This document shows, piece after piece, positions 44,391-53,529 of a stretch of DNA of 64,000 nucleotides (the first letter of the stretch is position 1; every line of letters starts with the position of its first letter). A program made the translations under genes and the position numbers. Location of the stretch: assembly GCA_964538085.1 (NCBI GenBank), contig CAZIDF010000002.1:1-64000 (forward strand). The letters are read 5' to 3'. The DNA comes from G020348385 sp964538085. Its GTDB lineage: Bacteria > Acidobacteriota > Aminicenantia > Aminicenantales > Aminicenantaceae. The notes beneath the pieces were generated by a model. It saw nothing but the letters and a program-made list of their open reading frames with translations, ran no database searches and was not told the origin of the DNA.

Positions 44391-45176
44391 ATGGACTGGG
44401 GAATGAAAAACCGGCTATCCAGAATAATAAAAGCGCAAACCAACCGCACAGTCATGCTGGCCGTTGACCATGGTTATTTTTTAGGACCCACACACAAATT
44501 AGAGGATGCCAGGGCCACCATCAAGCCTCTTTTGCCCTACGCAGACGCCCTTATGTTGACAAGAGGAATATTGAGGACATCCATCGATCCCGGTGAGGAT
44601 ATTCCGATCGTACTGCGGGTCTCGGGAGGAAGCAGCATTGTCGGAAAGGATCTCTCCAGAGAAGGAATAACAACCTGTATAGAGGAAGCGGTCCGCTTGA
44701 ATGTTTCTGCGGTCGCCCTTTCCATATTTGTCGGGACAGATTATGAACACCAGACTTTATGCAATCTGGCGGCCCTTGTGGATCAAGCCCAACCCTTCGG
44801 TATCCCGGTTTTAGCCGTCACTGCAGTCGGTAAGGAACTGGGAAAAAGAGATGTTCGTTTTTTGTCTCTTTCCTGTCGTATCGCGGCAGAACTGGGAGCG
44901 ACTTATGTCAAGACTTATTACTGCGATGAATTCGAAAAGATCGTCGAGAGCTGCCCGATTCCGATCGTGCTCGCTGGAGGGCCGAAACTGGAGACGGAGC
45001 TGGATGCTCTCGAGATGGCCCACGATGCGGTGGAAAAGGGAGCTACCGGCGTGGACATGGGACGAAATATATGGCAATCTCCCCATCCTGTGGCCATGAT
45101 CAAAGCTGTACGGGCGGTCGTCCATCAAAAGATGTCTCCTGAAGAAGCCCATCGAATTTTTGAGGAGAGCAAATAG
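44391..45176 (+). CDS. Class I aldolase, DeoC/LacD/LsrF-like
   Basis: Schiff-base aldolase of 261 aa in the group containing archaeal fructose-bisphosphate aldolase, LsrF and the ADTH synthase. Marks are VMLAVDHGYFLGPTHKLED, a Schiff-base Lys in GATYVKTYYCDEF, the phosphate-binding stretches VLAGGPK and TGVDMGRNIWQS, and the C-terminal VHQKMSPEEAHRIF. GGAGG precedes the start. In context it probably cleaves the product of the upstream dehydrogenase. The exact substrate cannot be told from sequence. Confidence 0.88.
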   Translation: MDWGMKNRLSRIIKAQTNRTVMLAVDHGYFLGPTHKLEDARATIKPLLPYADALMLTRGILRTSIDPGEDIPIVLRVSGGSSIVGKDLSREGITTCIEEAVRLNVSAVALSIFVGTDYEHQTLCNLAALVDQAQPFGIPVLAVTAVGKELGKRDVRFLSLSCRIAAELGATYVKTYYCDEFEKIVESCPIPIVLAGGPKLETELDALEMAHDAVEKGATGVDMGRNIWQSPHPVAMIKAVRAVVHQKMSPEEAHRIFEESK

Positions 45177-45214
45177 TCCAAACAGCTAATGAGCGCAAAA
45201 AGAGGGTGGATTCA

Positions 45215-46045
45215 ATGAAAATTGCATTGGTTCAGCAACACGCTACAAAGGATCCCCAAGAAAATTGTGAGCGGGGAATAGCGGCTTTCCACGAAGCTGT
45301 AGAGGCAGGTGCCCGTCTGGTAGCTTTCCCTGAACTTGGCTTTCTGCCTTTTCTGCCCCAGAATCCGGCCTCGCCCCAAAGTGTTATGTTCGCAGAAACC
45401 ATACCGGGTCCCACTGTGAAAAAATTTCAAGAATTGGCGAACAAATACGGAACGGTCGTGGTCTTAAATCTTTTCGAAACAGATGGGAAAAACACCTATG
45501 ATTCCTCTCCCGTGATCGATTCAGACGGTTCTCTTCTTGGAACAACCCGCATGGTCCACATCATGGATGGCATGGGATTTCATGAAAAGGGGTATTACAC
45601 CCCTGGCAACACAGGGACATTCGTTTTCCAGACGAGTATCGGCCGGATCGGGATCGCCATATGCTACGATCGCCATTATCCCGAATACATGAGGAATCTC
45701 GGCCTTCAAGGTGCCGAGATCGTTCTTATCCCTCAAGCTGGAGCCATGGAGGAGTGGCCCGAAGGACTTTTCCAGGCTGAGGTCCAAGTGGCCGCATTCC
45801 AAAATGGCTATTATGCTGCGCTTGTGAACAGAACAGGGAAAGAGGATACCCTTCACTTCTCCGGGGAGTCTTTTGTCGTGGATCCTGAAGGAAAAGTTGT
45901 TGCCCAAGCACCTCAGGATCAGGATTTTATCCTGTATGCAGACTGTGATCTAAGCAAAGTTTCTCTATCCCCGGCCAAACGATTTTTCATGCCAGACCGC
46001 CGTCCGGATTTTTACACAACATTCGGCCCGGACGAACGGGAGTAA
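45215..46045 (+). CDS. Carbon-nitrogen hydrolase (N-carbamoylputrescine amidase-like)
   Basis: Nitrilase-superfamily amidase of 276 aa. The Glu-Lys-Cys triad is visible: Glu in AFPELGF, Lys in FHEKGYYTPG and Cys in AICYDRHYPEY. The overall pattern is closest to N-carbamoylputrescine amidases (AguB type), but neighbours do not support polyamine metabolism. GAGGG precedes the ATG at 45215. A GTG at 45206 in frame is less likely. The NusG-like gene begins 1 nt after its stop. Confidence 0.88.
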   Translation: MKIALVQQHATKDPQENCERGIAAFHEAVEAGARLVAFPELGFLPFLPQNPASPQSVMFAETIPGPTVKKFQELANKYGTVVVLNLFETDGKNTYDSSPVIDSDGSLLGTTRMVHIMDGMGFHEKGYYTPGNTGTFVFQTSIGRIGIAICYDRHYPEYMRNLGLQGAEIVLIPQAGAMEEWPEGLFQAEVQVAAFQNGYYAALVNRTGKEDTLHFSGESFVVDPEGKVVAQAPQDQDFILYADCDLSKVSLSPAKRFFMPDRRPDFYTTFGPDERE

Positions 46046-46046
46046 A

Positions 46047-46529
46047 ATGAATAGCTGGTTCGTGCTCAACACAAAGCCAAAAAAAGAATTCCAGGTGGAA
46101 CGGCTGTTCGAAGAAGGCGGGATCGATTTTTATTGTCCCCGGTATATCCATGAAACAAGAACCAAACCTTTTTTTCCCGGCTATGGATTCATCTATTTTG
46201 ATTATCCTTCCCAGTACAGGTTGGTCAAGTACACGCGGGGAGTGAAACAGGTTATCGGAAACCAGGAGGGGCCCATCCCTGTTTCTGATGAGATCATCAA
46301 GCAGATCAGACAGAGAGAGGTCGATGGGTACATCGAACTGGAAAAGTATGGAGAAATACCCGAGATAGGAGATGAGATAGAGATCATGGAAGGCCCGATG
46401 AAAGGGCTGAAAGGGATATTCCGTAAAGAAATGACCGATAAAGAACGGGTTATCATCCTTCTCAACTATGTCTCCTACCAAGGTCAGCTGATCATCGAAA
46501 AGAAAAAAATAAAAAAGCTTCAAACATAA
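46047..46529 (+). CDS. NusG paralogue (specialised elongation factor, RfaH/UpxY/LoaP-like)
   Basis: Protein of 160 aa with an N-terminal NGN domain (WFVLNTKPKKEFQVERLFEE, FFPGYGFIYFDY, GVKQVIG) and a C-terminal KOW domain (IGDEIEIMEGPMKGLKGIFRK). It lacks the ribosomal-operon setting of housekeeping NusG. It sits immediately before a DegT-type sugar aminotransferase, as specialised NusG paralogues do at the head of polysaccharide or natural-product operons. It would help RNA polymerase read through a long operon. Here that operon appears to have only one further gene. Confidence 0.85.
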   Translation: MNSWFVLNTKPKKEFQVERLFEEGGIDFYCPRYIHETRTKPFFPGYGFIYFDYPSQYRLVKYTRGVKQVIGNQEGPIPVSDEIIKQIRQREVDGYIELEKYGEIPEIGDEIEIMEGPMKGLKGIFRKEMTDKERVIILLNYVSYQGQLIIEKKKIKKLQT

Positions 46530-46542
46530 TCAGGAGGTATTG

Positions 46543-47721
46543 ATGAAAGTGCCATTTTTAGATCTAAAAGCACAATACAGAACACTTAAACAAGAAATCG
46601 ATAAAAAAATTCTTGAGGTTGTCGAGTCTCAGAAGTTCATATTGGGCTCAGAGGTCAGTGAAATAGAAAAAAAAATAGCCTCCTATACAAGGACAAAATA
46701 TGGAATAGGAATTTCCTCGGGATCGGATGCATTGATCCTTTCCCTGATGGCGTTGGGAATAGGAAAAGAGGATGCCGTCGTGACAACGCCTTTTACTTTT
46801 TTTGCCACGGTGGGAGCTATTGTTCGGGTGGGAGCGCGAGTGATTTTTTGTGACATCGACAGGAGAACGTACAATATGAACCCGGAGAGCCTAGAAGATG
46901 TGATAAAGATTGAGATAAAAAAGAATCCGGGCTCAAAAGTCAAGGCTATCATACCCGTTCATTTGTACGGTCAATGTGCAGATATGGATCCCATACTGGC
47001 CATTGCAGAAAAATACGAACTTTCTGTCGTCGAAGATGCGGCACAAGCTATCGGTGCAGAGTATCCTTCTTCATCGGGAGTCCAGAATGCTTGTGGAATG
47101 GGGGATTTGGGCATCCTATCGTTTTTTCCTTCAAAAAACCTGGGAGCTTACGGAGATGGGGGAATGATTTTGACGAACAACGAAAATTTAGCAGAGAAAG
47201 CGAGGATTCTCAGGGTACACGGAGCTCAAAATAAGTACTTCCATGACATTATCGGGGGAAATTTTCGTCTCGATTCTCTTCAAGCGGCAGTGTTGCTTGT
47301 GAAGCTGAACTATTTAGATGATTGGTCGCAAAAAAGGAAAAATAATGCCCTTTTGTATGATAAGTTATTCAAGGAAACAGGATTGACAAAGAATGGGGTT
47401 CTTCAACTTCCGGATGCTATGTACAAACCCAGTGGAGTCCCGCGATATCACATTTATAATCAGTATGTCATACGGACAAAAAACAGAGATGCTCTCCAAA
47501 AATATCTCACGTCACAAGGAATCGCTACGGCTATATATTATCCTCTTGCCCTCCATCTCCAAGAATGTTTTACCTACTTGGGCTACGAACGAGGAGATTT
47601 TCCTGAAGCAGAAAAAGCCACAACCGAAGTTTTAGCCCTGCCCATCTACCCTGAGCTGGAAATTGACCAGCAGGAATACGTCGTCTCTCGCATCGGAGAA
47701 TTTTATGAAATCGGGAAATGA
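46543..47721 (+). CDS. DegT/DnrJ/EryC1-family nucleotide-sugar aminotransferase
   Basis: PLP-dependent aminotransferase of 392 aa. The family's opening VPFLDLKAQY, the Asp of VVEDAAQAIGAEY, and the Schiff-base Lys in SFFPSKNLGAYGDGG are present. It probably transaminates a keto nucleotide sugar for surface polysaccharide. AGGAGG precedes the ATG at 46543. It is in one transcript with the NusG paralogue. No glycosyltransferase or sugar dehydratase follows, so the rest of the pathway lies elsewhere. Confidence 0.9.
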   Translation: MKVPFLDLKAQYRTLKQEIDKKILEVVESQKFILGSEVSEIEKKIASYTRTKYGIGISSGSDALILSLMALGIGKEDAVVTTPFTFFATVGAIVRVGARVIFCDIDRRTYNMNPESLEDVIKIEIKKNPGSKVKAIIPVHLYGQCADMDPILAIAEKYELSVVEDAAQAIGAEYPSSSGVQNACGMGDLGILSFFPSKNLGAYGDGGMILTNNENLAEKARILRVHGAQNKYFHDIIGGNFRLDSLQAAVLLVKLNYLDDWSQKRKNNALLYDKLFKETGLTKNGVLQLPDAMYKPSGVPRYHIYNQYVIRTKNRDALQKYLTSQGIATAIYYPLALHLQECFTYLGYERGDFPEAEKATTEVLALPIYPELEIDQQEYVVSRIGEFYEIGK

Positions 47722-47834
47722 TCTAGGTTATCGCGGTTCGTCCAGCTTCTTTATCCAACACTAACGCTTTCATTGGCCATAGGAGAAATATTTTGATATC
47801 TTTATAGTGAATTCTAGATTGAGCGGAGGATATC

Positions 47835-48533
47835 ATGAAAACCATGGGCATGATCGGCGGGATGAGCTGGGAATCTACTTTAGAGTATTACCGGATCGTC
47901 AACGAAACCACAAAAAAAAGATTAGGGGGATTTCATTCAGCCAGATGTATCCTTTATTCTGTGGATTTTGAAGAGGTGGAAAAGCTGCAGCACTTGGGTG
48001 ACTGGGAAGAATTAACTGTTTTGATGATAGATGCGGCCAAGAGATTGGAGGGGGCAGGTACGGATTTTGTGATTATTTGCACCAACACGATGCACAAAAT
48101 GGCCGAGGAGGTTGAAGGAGCCATAGGAATTCCGATCCTTCATATTGTTGATGTAACAGCCGAGGCTATCCGGGCCAATGGGGAGACGCGAGTCGGCTTG
48201 CTCGGCACAAAGTTCACGATGGAACAGGATTTTTATAAGGGACGATTAAGGGATAAGCATGGATTGGAGGTTCTGATTCCCGGAGAAAAGGAGAGACAGA
48301 TCGTGCATGATATTCTTTATGGCGAGCTTTGTCTTGGAGCGATCAAAGAGCAGTCAAAAGATAAATTTAAAAGCATCATACAAAATCTCGTCGACCGAGG
48401 AGCTCAAAGCGTTATTCTCGGGTGCACCGAAATTCCGTTGATCGTCAGCCAGGATGATTACGCTATCCCCGTTTATGACACGACAAGACTCCATGCGCAA
48501 GCGGCTGTTGATTTTGCATTACGAGCAGGATGA
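47835..48533 (+). CDS. Aspartate/glutamate racemase family protein
   Basis: Cofactor-independent racemase of 232 aa. The two catalytic Cys residues are visible in IICTNTMHK and ILGCTEIPL, with the N-terminal MGMIGGMSWEST typical of aspartate racemases. GGAGG precedes the start. It ends 2 nt from the convergent oxoprolinase operon, whose product would be glutamate, so interconversion of D- and L-Glu or Asp is a plausible role. Confidence 0.88.
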   Translation: MKTMGMIGGMSWESTLEYYRIVNETTKKRLGGFHSARCILYSVDFEEVEKLQHLGDWEELTVLMIDAAKRLEGAGTDFVIICTNTMHKMAEEVEGAIGIPILHIVDVTAEAIRANGETRVGLLGTKFTMEQDFYKGRLRDKHGLEVLIPGEKERQIVHDILYGELCLGAIKEQSKDKFKSIIQNLVDRGAQSVILGCTEIPLIVSQDDYAIPVYDTTRLHAQAAVDFALRAG

Positions 48534-48535
48534 GC

Positions 48536-49741
48536 TCATAGGAATAGCCTGAGGATATTCCAAAAACCCAAAAGAGAGACAAGCAGGATCGCAACGCCAC
48601 CCGCAATGTTTTGCCATGGTGTATTGACCAGGCCTGCCATATTCTTTCGATTGTTGAGAACGATCAAAAGGAAAATCGATGCCACAGGGAGGACCAGGCC
48701 GTTTGCCACCTGGGCAAAAACGATGATAGCGAGGGGATTGAAGTCGAAAAGCGAGACGATCAGTCCGGTCACGATGACTCCCATCCAAACCGCGCGAAAA
48801 TTTCCAGATTTGGAATCCTTTTTCCAGCCAAGAATACCGGAGGAGGCAAAAGCAGCAGCATATGGAGCGGTTATGGCTGAGCTCAGTCCTGCCGCGAAAA
48901 ATCCCATTCCGAATAGCAGGTTTGCGAAGGAACCGAATAAGGGCTTAAGCTGTTGTGCCATCTGGGCTCCGCTTTCCAGAGCAATGCCTTTTTCATAAAA
49001 AGCCACAGCAGAAGTGACCACGACCGAAACGGATATCAGACCGCCTAGACCGATGGATAAAAAAAGGTCTTTTTTGACGTTTCCTATGTCTTCTTTGCTT
49101 TTCCACTTTTCTTTTACGGAAGAAGAATGGAGGAACAGGTTATAAGGAACGACCGTAGTGCCGACCAAAGCGAGCACGAGGAAAAGGGATTTGTCCGGAA
49201 ATGTGGGGATCATCCCTTTAAAGATCGCGAGCATGTTGGGTTTGACAAGAATAAGGGTCGCCAGGAAGGAAAGACTCATGAAAAAAACCAGGAAAATCAA
49301 GAATTTTTCGACGACCCGGTATTTTTTTCTGCTGAGAACGAACGCAGATATGAGAGATATCAAGATGACCCAGATTTTTTTTGATAAGGAACTGACCATC
49401 TCCAAACCCAACGCCCCTCCAACCAGGTTCCCGGCTTCATAAGCGGCACAACCGAATGTGACGGAGGAAAGAGTCAGGATGATAAAAAGCATTTTTGTCG
49501 TTCGATTTTTTGGGAATTCTCTTAAAGACTGGCCTAGATCATATCCAGAACCCAGGCTCAGTCTTCCCGTCATTTCTTGCAAGATCAGCGTGGTGGCGAC
49601 CGCAAAGACCAAAGCAAAAATAAGAGCATACCCGAATTGGGCGCCTGCCATCGAACAGGTTGTCACCGTCCCCGGACCTATAAAGGCTGCTGCGACGAGG
49701 AAACCCGGACCAAAGGCCTGCCTCCTATTTTTTTTTGCCAT
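48536..49741 (-). CDS. Nramp-fold transporter lacking canonical metal-binding motifs
   Basis: Polytopic membrane protein of 401 aa with about eleven helices and the Nramp sequence pattern. The helix-1 metal motif DPGN is GPGT here (FIGPGTVTTC) and the helix-6 MPHN is VPYN (TVVPYNLFLHSS). Both the metal-binding Asp and Met are therefore missing, so Mn or Fe transport is doubtful. The gene overlaps HyuB by 17 nt. In Bacillus subtilis the Nramp-family YcsG lies in the pxpA-kipI-kipA 5-oxoprolinase operon, so uptake of 5-oxoproline or a related compound is a reasonable inference. Confidence 0.82.
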   Translation of the reverse strand: MAKKNRRQAFGPGFLVAAAFIGPGTVTTCSMAGAQFGYALIFALVFAVATTLILQEMTGRLSLGSGYDLGQSLREFPKNRTTKMLFIILTLSSVTFGCAAYEAGNLVGGALGLEMVSSLSKKIWVILISLISAFVLSRKKYRVVEKFLIFLVFFMSLSFLATLILVKPNMLAIFKGMIPTFPDKSLFLVLALVGTTVVPYNLFLHSSSVKEKWKSKEDIGNVKKDLFLSIGLGGLISVSVVVTSAVAFYEKGIALESGAQMAQQLKPLFGSFANLLFGMGFFAAGLSSAITAPYAAAFASSGILGWKKDSKSGNFRAVWMGVIVTGLIVSLFDFNPLAIIVFAQVANGLVLPVASIFLLIVLNNRKNMAGLVNTPWQNIAGGVAILLVSLLGFWNILRLFL

Positions 49742-51293
49742 ATCCCCCGCCTCCAGGTGTTTCGATACGCAGAATATCTCCGGGCTGGACTTTTAGATTT
49801 GCTTTGGGACCCAAATATTTTTTCTTTCCTTTGTGAGGGATTAATAGATTTTTCCCCTTTTTTCCATCCTCTCCTCCCAGAACGCCATAAGGAGAAAACT
49901 TTCGTCTCTCCGATAGGATGGACACTTGAGTGGGGACGAAAAATTGGTATTCCCTGATGATGCCTTCTCCCCCTTTAAACTTGCCACTTCCTCCCGAGGA
50001 TTTTCTCAAGGCATATTTTCTGATTCTCATGGGCAGATAATTTTCAAGAGCTTCTATAGGGGTATTCAAGGAGTTTGTCATATGGGTATGCACCCCACTC
50101 AGTCCGTCTCTTACCGGACTGGCCCCCATTCCGCCACCGATGGTTTCGTAATAGGTGAATCGGGATTCTTTTTCCGTGTCATATCCACCAAAGGCCACAT
50201 TGTTCATTGTTCCCGAGCTGGCCGCTGGAATTTTTTCTGGGATGGCCTTCGAAAGAGCACCGAGGATAACATCGACAATCCTCTGAGATGTCTCAACGTT
50301 GCCCCCGGCTGTGGCCGCTGGATGCTGGGCATTGACCACGGAACCTGTGGGCGCTACAATTTTGAGCGGTCGCATCAAACCTGTGTTAAAGGGAATATCT
50401 TCCTCCACAAGGCAGCGAAACACGTACAAGATGGCCGAACATGTGACCGCAAAGTTGGCATTCACTCCTCCCTCCACTTGGGCTGAGGAAGAACTGAAGT
50501 CGAGGATCGCTTCGTCCCCCTGGATGCTTATCTGGACGGCTATTTTGACGGGATCATCCGTTATCCCGTCATTGTCCATGAAATCCGCAAAGGAATATAT
50601 CCCATCTGGAATGTTTCGTATGGTTTTCCGCAAAATATTCTCTGTGTAGTTTTGGATGATCTGGCCATACTGAATGAGCTTTTTGTGGCCAAATTTTGCG
50701 GCCATTTCTTTCAATCGTTGCTTGCCTGTATTGTTGGCAGCTATTTGTGCCAAGATGTCTCCCTTTCTTTCCTCAGGCGTGCGCACGTTGGCCAGGATAA
50801 GATCGAGAATGTCTTTCTCGAGGCTCCCTTTCCTGACGAGTTTCACAGGAGGAATGATCAAACCTTCTTGGAAGATTTCAGAGGCAAGTGGCATCGAACC
50901 GGGAGTCATGCCTCCTACATCAGAGTGGTGGGCACGATTAGCGACGAAAAATGTCAGCGTATTCCCTACGAACACGGGTGAAATGCAGGTAATGTCGGGA
51001 AGATGTGTGCCACCTTGATAGGGATCATTCAAGATCACAAGATCCTTGTCGTCGAATGAGAGGATTTGAAGTGTGGCCTGAACGGATAAGGGCATAGCTC
51101 CTAGGTGAACCGGAATGTGCGATCCTTGAGCGAATGTCTCTCCTTCAGCATTGAACAAAGCACATGAAAAGTCCTTTCTTTCTTTAATGTTCGGGGAGAG
51201 GGCTGATCGACCTAGAACAGCTCCCATCTCTTCTGAAATGGACACAAAGATGTTTTTGAAAAGCTCCAACTCGATCGGATCGAAATTGTTCAT
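49725..51293 (-). CDS. Hydantoinase B / 5-oxoprolinase beta-type subunit
   Basis: HyuB-family subunit of 522 aa. It begins with the family-typical DPIELELFKNIFVSISEEMGAVLGR and has DFSCALFN, NDPYQGGTHLPDI and GGGMGASPVRDG. The C terminus is VQPGDILRIETPGGGGYG. With HyuA it forms an ATP-dependent cyclic-amide hydrolase acting on hydantoins, N-methylhydantoin or 5-oxoproline. It starts 4 nt after the HyuA stop and overlaps the transporter, giving strong coupling. Confidence 0.92.
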   Translation of the reverse strand: MNNFDPIELELFKNIFVSISEEMGAVLGRSALSPNIKERKDFSCALFNAEGETFAQGSHIPVHLGAMPLSVQATLQILSFDDKDLVILNDPYQGGTHLPDITCISPVFVGNTLTFFVANRAHHSDVGGMTPGSMPLASEIFQEGLIIPPVKLVRKGSLEKDILDLILANVRTPEERKGDILAQIAANNTGKQRLKEMAAKFGHKKLIQYGQIIQNYTENILRKTIRNIPDGIYSFADFMDNDGITDDPVKIAVQISIQGDEAILDFSSSSAQVEGGVNANFAVTCSAILYVFRCLVEEDIPFNTGLMRPLKIVAPTGSVVNAQHPAATAGGNVETSQRIVDVILGALSKAIPEKIPAASSGTMNNVAFGGYDTEKESRFTYYETIGGGMGASPVRDGLSGVHTHMTNSLNTPIEALENYLPMRIRKYALRKSSGGSGKFKGGEGIIREYQFFVPTQVSILSERRKFSPYGVLGGEDGKKGKNLLIPHKGKKKYLGPKANLKVQPGDILRIETPGGGGYGKKK

Positions 51294-51297
51294 CGGA

Positions 51298-53304
51298 TTA
51301 GATCGATTTCTCCATGATCAGATTGAGAAAACCATCCACCACAAGGGTGAATCCGGGAGGAAGGAAAGTCGTCGAATCTTGATCCACGATAAGAGCCGGA
51401 CCGAGAATCCTGTTGCCTGCCCCGAGGATTTTCCTAACGTAGACGGAAGCCATGTGTTTTTTTCCTCCATAATAGAGCGTTTGTTTTTTTAGCCATGCTT
51501 GTTTCGAAGGTATCTCTCCCCTCATTCGATGTTTTTTCAAGCTGATTTTTTTGGTAACACCGATGGATTTCAGACGGATATTGACGATCTCGACAGGGTG
51601 CCCGACGTGATGGTATGAATAGAGCTTCTGGTGGGCTCTGTGAAAATCGGATAAAAAGGTTAGATGGGTTGATTTTGTGGGCCGATAGGGAAGAGTGATC
51701 TCATAGGACTGTCCCAGGTACCTGAGGTCGAGAAAAGGAGACATGCGGATATTTTCTGCGGCAAATCCCTCTTCTTTCATATCCCGGAGGCTTTTTTTCT
51801 GAAGTGCATGAACATGTTTTTCCAGTTCTTGCGGTGTTGTGAGCTCGACCGATTTCAAGATGGATTGGGAGTAGTCTTTTATGGAATCTGCCATGAGCAA
51901 ACCCAAGGCAGAAAGAACACCGGCGTTTTTGGGAACGATCACTTTTACGATATCTAGGTTCGAAGCGATCTGGATCGCGTGCATACCCCCGGCTCCACCG
52001 AAAGATATGAGGGCAAAATCCCGTGGGTCGTGACCGCGCTCTATGGAAATGACCCGGATGGCTTTTTCCATGTTGGCATTGGCGATCTGGATGATCCCGG
52101 AGGCAGTCTCCAAATAGGTCTTGTCAATTTTTTTTGCGAGATTATTTATAACTCTTTTGCTTCTTTCCGGGAATATCTTCATCTTGCCGCCGAGAAAAAA
52201 TTCCGGAACCAGGCGACCGAGGACAAGATTGGCATCTGTAACTGTCGGAATATTCCCCTTGCCATAACAAGCCGGGCCGGGGTCGGCACCAACGCTGTGC
52301 GGCCCGACCCGCAACGATCCCCCGCTGTCCACGAAAGCGATCGAACCACCTCCGGCTCCCACGGTGTGAATGTCGATGATCGGAAGGCGCACTGGATAAT
52401 CGCCGATCTGGCTTTCACTTGTCCTTTGAATTTTGCCATCGATCAAACAGACATCCGAAGATGTCCCTCCCATATCAAAGGAGATCATTTTTTTCAGTCC
52501 GATGGATTTTCCTAAATGAAAAGCCCCGACAACACCCCCGGCAGGGCCGGAGAGGGCTGTTCTGATCGGTTCTGCTTTGGCGATCTTGGGTGAGATGTAT
52601 CCTTCGTTAGATTGCATGATGCGCAAGTTCTGGATCGAGAGCTTCCGCTCTAAACTCATCAGATATTGGCTGATAACAGGCATCAAGAATGCATTCACAA
52701 CGGCAACGACCGTTCTTTCAAATTCTCGGTGTTCGGGTAAGATGTCGCTCGATATAGAGTACAGGATGTGTTTTGCTTTAAGTCTGTCCCGGACGAATCC
52801 TTCGTTCGAAGGATTGGCAAAGGAGTTGACCAAGGAGACGGCGACAGCCTCCACTTTTTTCTTTATGATGTTATCCAGGACGGTTTCCAATTCTTTCTCA
52901 GAGATCTTTTTTTCTGTTTTTCCTGTTGCCGTTGTCCGTTCTTCCAAACCGAAGCTTAAGCTCCGGGGAAGCAAAGGGTGCCTATCCTCCCCCTGGAGAC
53001 TGTACAGGTTTTTCCGAACCTGTCGGCCGATAAACAGGATATCTTCAAAGCCTTTGGTGGTGATTAGAGCTACACGACCTCCCTTTCTTTCCAATAGAGA
53101 ATTGGTTGCAACGGTTGTCCCATGAATGACAAAAGGAAAGGAGGAGGCTGACCGGTACTCTTGAATACCACGAAGAATGGCTTGAGAAGGGTCATCAGGG
53201 GTAGACGGAATTTTTAATACTTCCAGCCTGCCATCGGTCGCGATCACGAAGTCTGTGAAAGTGCCTCCTGTGTCCACACCGATCCGGATTTCCTTCGTCT
53301 TCAT
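51298..53304 (-). CDS. Hydantoinase A / 5-oxoprolinase alpha-type subunit
   Basis: HyuA-family subunit of 668 aa with the ASKHA-type nucleotide site RIGVDTGGTFTDFV near the N terminus. FDMGGTSSDVCLIDG, TVGAGGGSIAFVD and GADPGPACYG lie in the middle. It would phosphorylate or activate the cyclic amide before HyuB hydrolysis. The ATG at 53304 overlaps the FmdB-like stop as ATGA, indicating translational coupling. A TTG 9 nt upstream is an alternative. Substrate specificity cannot be read, but 5-oxoproline fits the operon. Confidence 0.92.
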   Translation of the reverse strand: MKTKEIRIGVDTGGTFTDFVIATDGRLEVLKIPSTPDDPSQAILRGIQEYRSASSFPFVIHGTTVATNSLLERKGGRVALITTKGFEDILFIGRQVRKNLYSLQGEDRHPLLPRSLSFGLEERTTATGKTEKKISEKELETVLDNIIKKKVEAVAVSLVNSFANPSNEGFVRDRLKAKHILYSISSDILPEHREFERTVVAVVNAFLMPVISQYLMSLERKLSIQNLRIMQSNEGYISPKIAKAEPIRTALSGPAGGVVGAFHLGKSIGLKKMISFDMGGTSSDVCLIDGKIQRTSESQIGDYPVRLPIIDIHTVGAGGGSIAFVDSGGSLRVGPHSVGADPGPACYGKGNIPTVTDANLVLGRLVPEFFLGGKMKIFPERSKRVINNLAKKIDKTYLETASGIIQIANANMEKAIRVISIERGHDPRDFALISFGGAGGMHAIQIASNLDIVKVIVPKNAGVLSALGLLMADSIKDYSQSILKSVELTTPQELEKHVHALQKKSLRDMKEEGFAAENIRMSPFLDLRYLGQSYEITLPYRPTKSTHLTFLSDFHRAHQKLYSYHHVGHPVEIVNIRLKSIGVTKKISLKKHRMRGEIPSKQAWLKKQTLYYGGKKHMASVYVRKILGAGNRILGPALIVDQDSTTFLPPGFTLVVDGFLNLIMEKSI

Positions 53305-53522
53305 TGCTTGCAACTATCACAAGATGTGGAGGAACACGTGTCGCAGCTGCTGGAGGAAGCTTTGAGTTTGTTGCTGCTTCCTCCGATACCGAAAGAAGAA
53401 ACAAGTTTCTCGAGGTTTTTGTTCCCGCAATTTTTACAAGAAACGCTTTTTTCTCCGCCGATAGCGACAAGGGCTTCCATATGAGTCTGACATTTATTAC
53501 AGAAAAATTCGTAGATGGGCAT
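53301..53522 (-). CDS. FmdB-family zinc-ribbon protein
   Basis: Protein of 73 aa with the FmdB-type ribbon: MPIYEFFCNKC, then CKNCGNKNLEKLV. The tail is Ser/Cys rich (SSSSCDTCSSTSCDSC), giving four more Cys that may bind another metal. FmdB-like proteins are thought to regulate amidase or formamidase genes. Here it precedes and overlaps HyuA by 4 nt, which fits that idea. Confidence 0.85.
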   Translation of the reverse strand: MPIYEFFCNKCQTHMEALVAIGGEKSVSCKNCGNKNLEKLVSSFGIGGSSNKLKASSSSCDTCSSTSCDSCKQ

Positions 53523-53529
53523 GGGAACT

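Noticed and set aside
48536..49741. Manganese or iron importer
   Set aside because: The Asp of DPGN and Met of MPHN are missing and the operon is for cyclic-amide hydrolysis.
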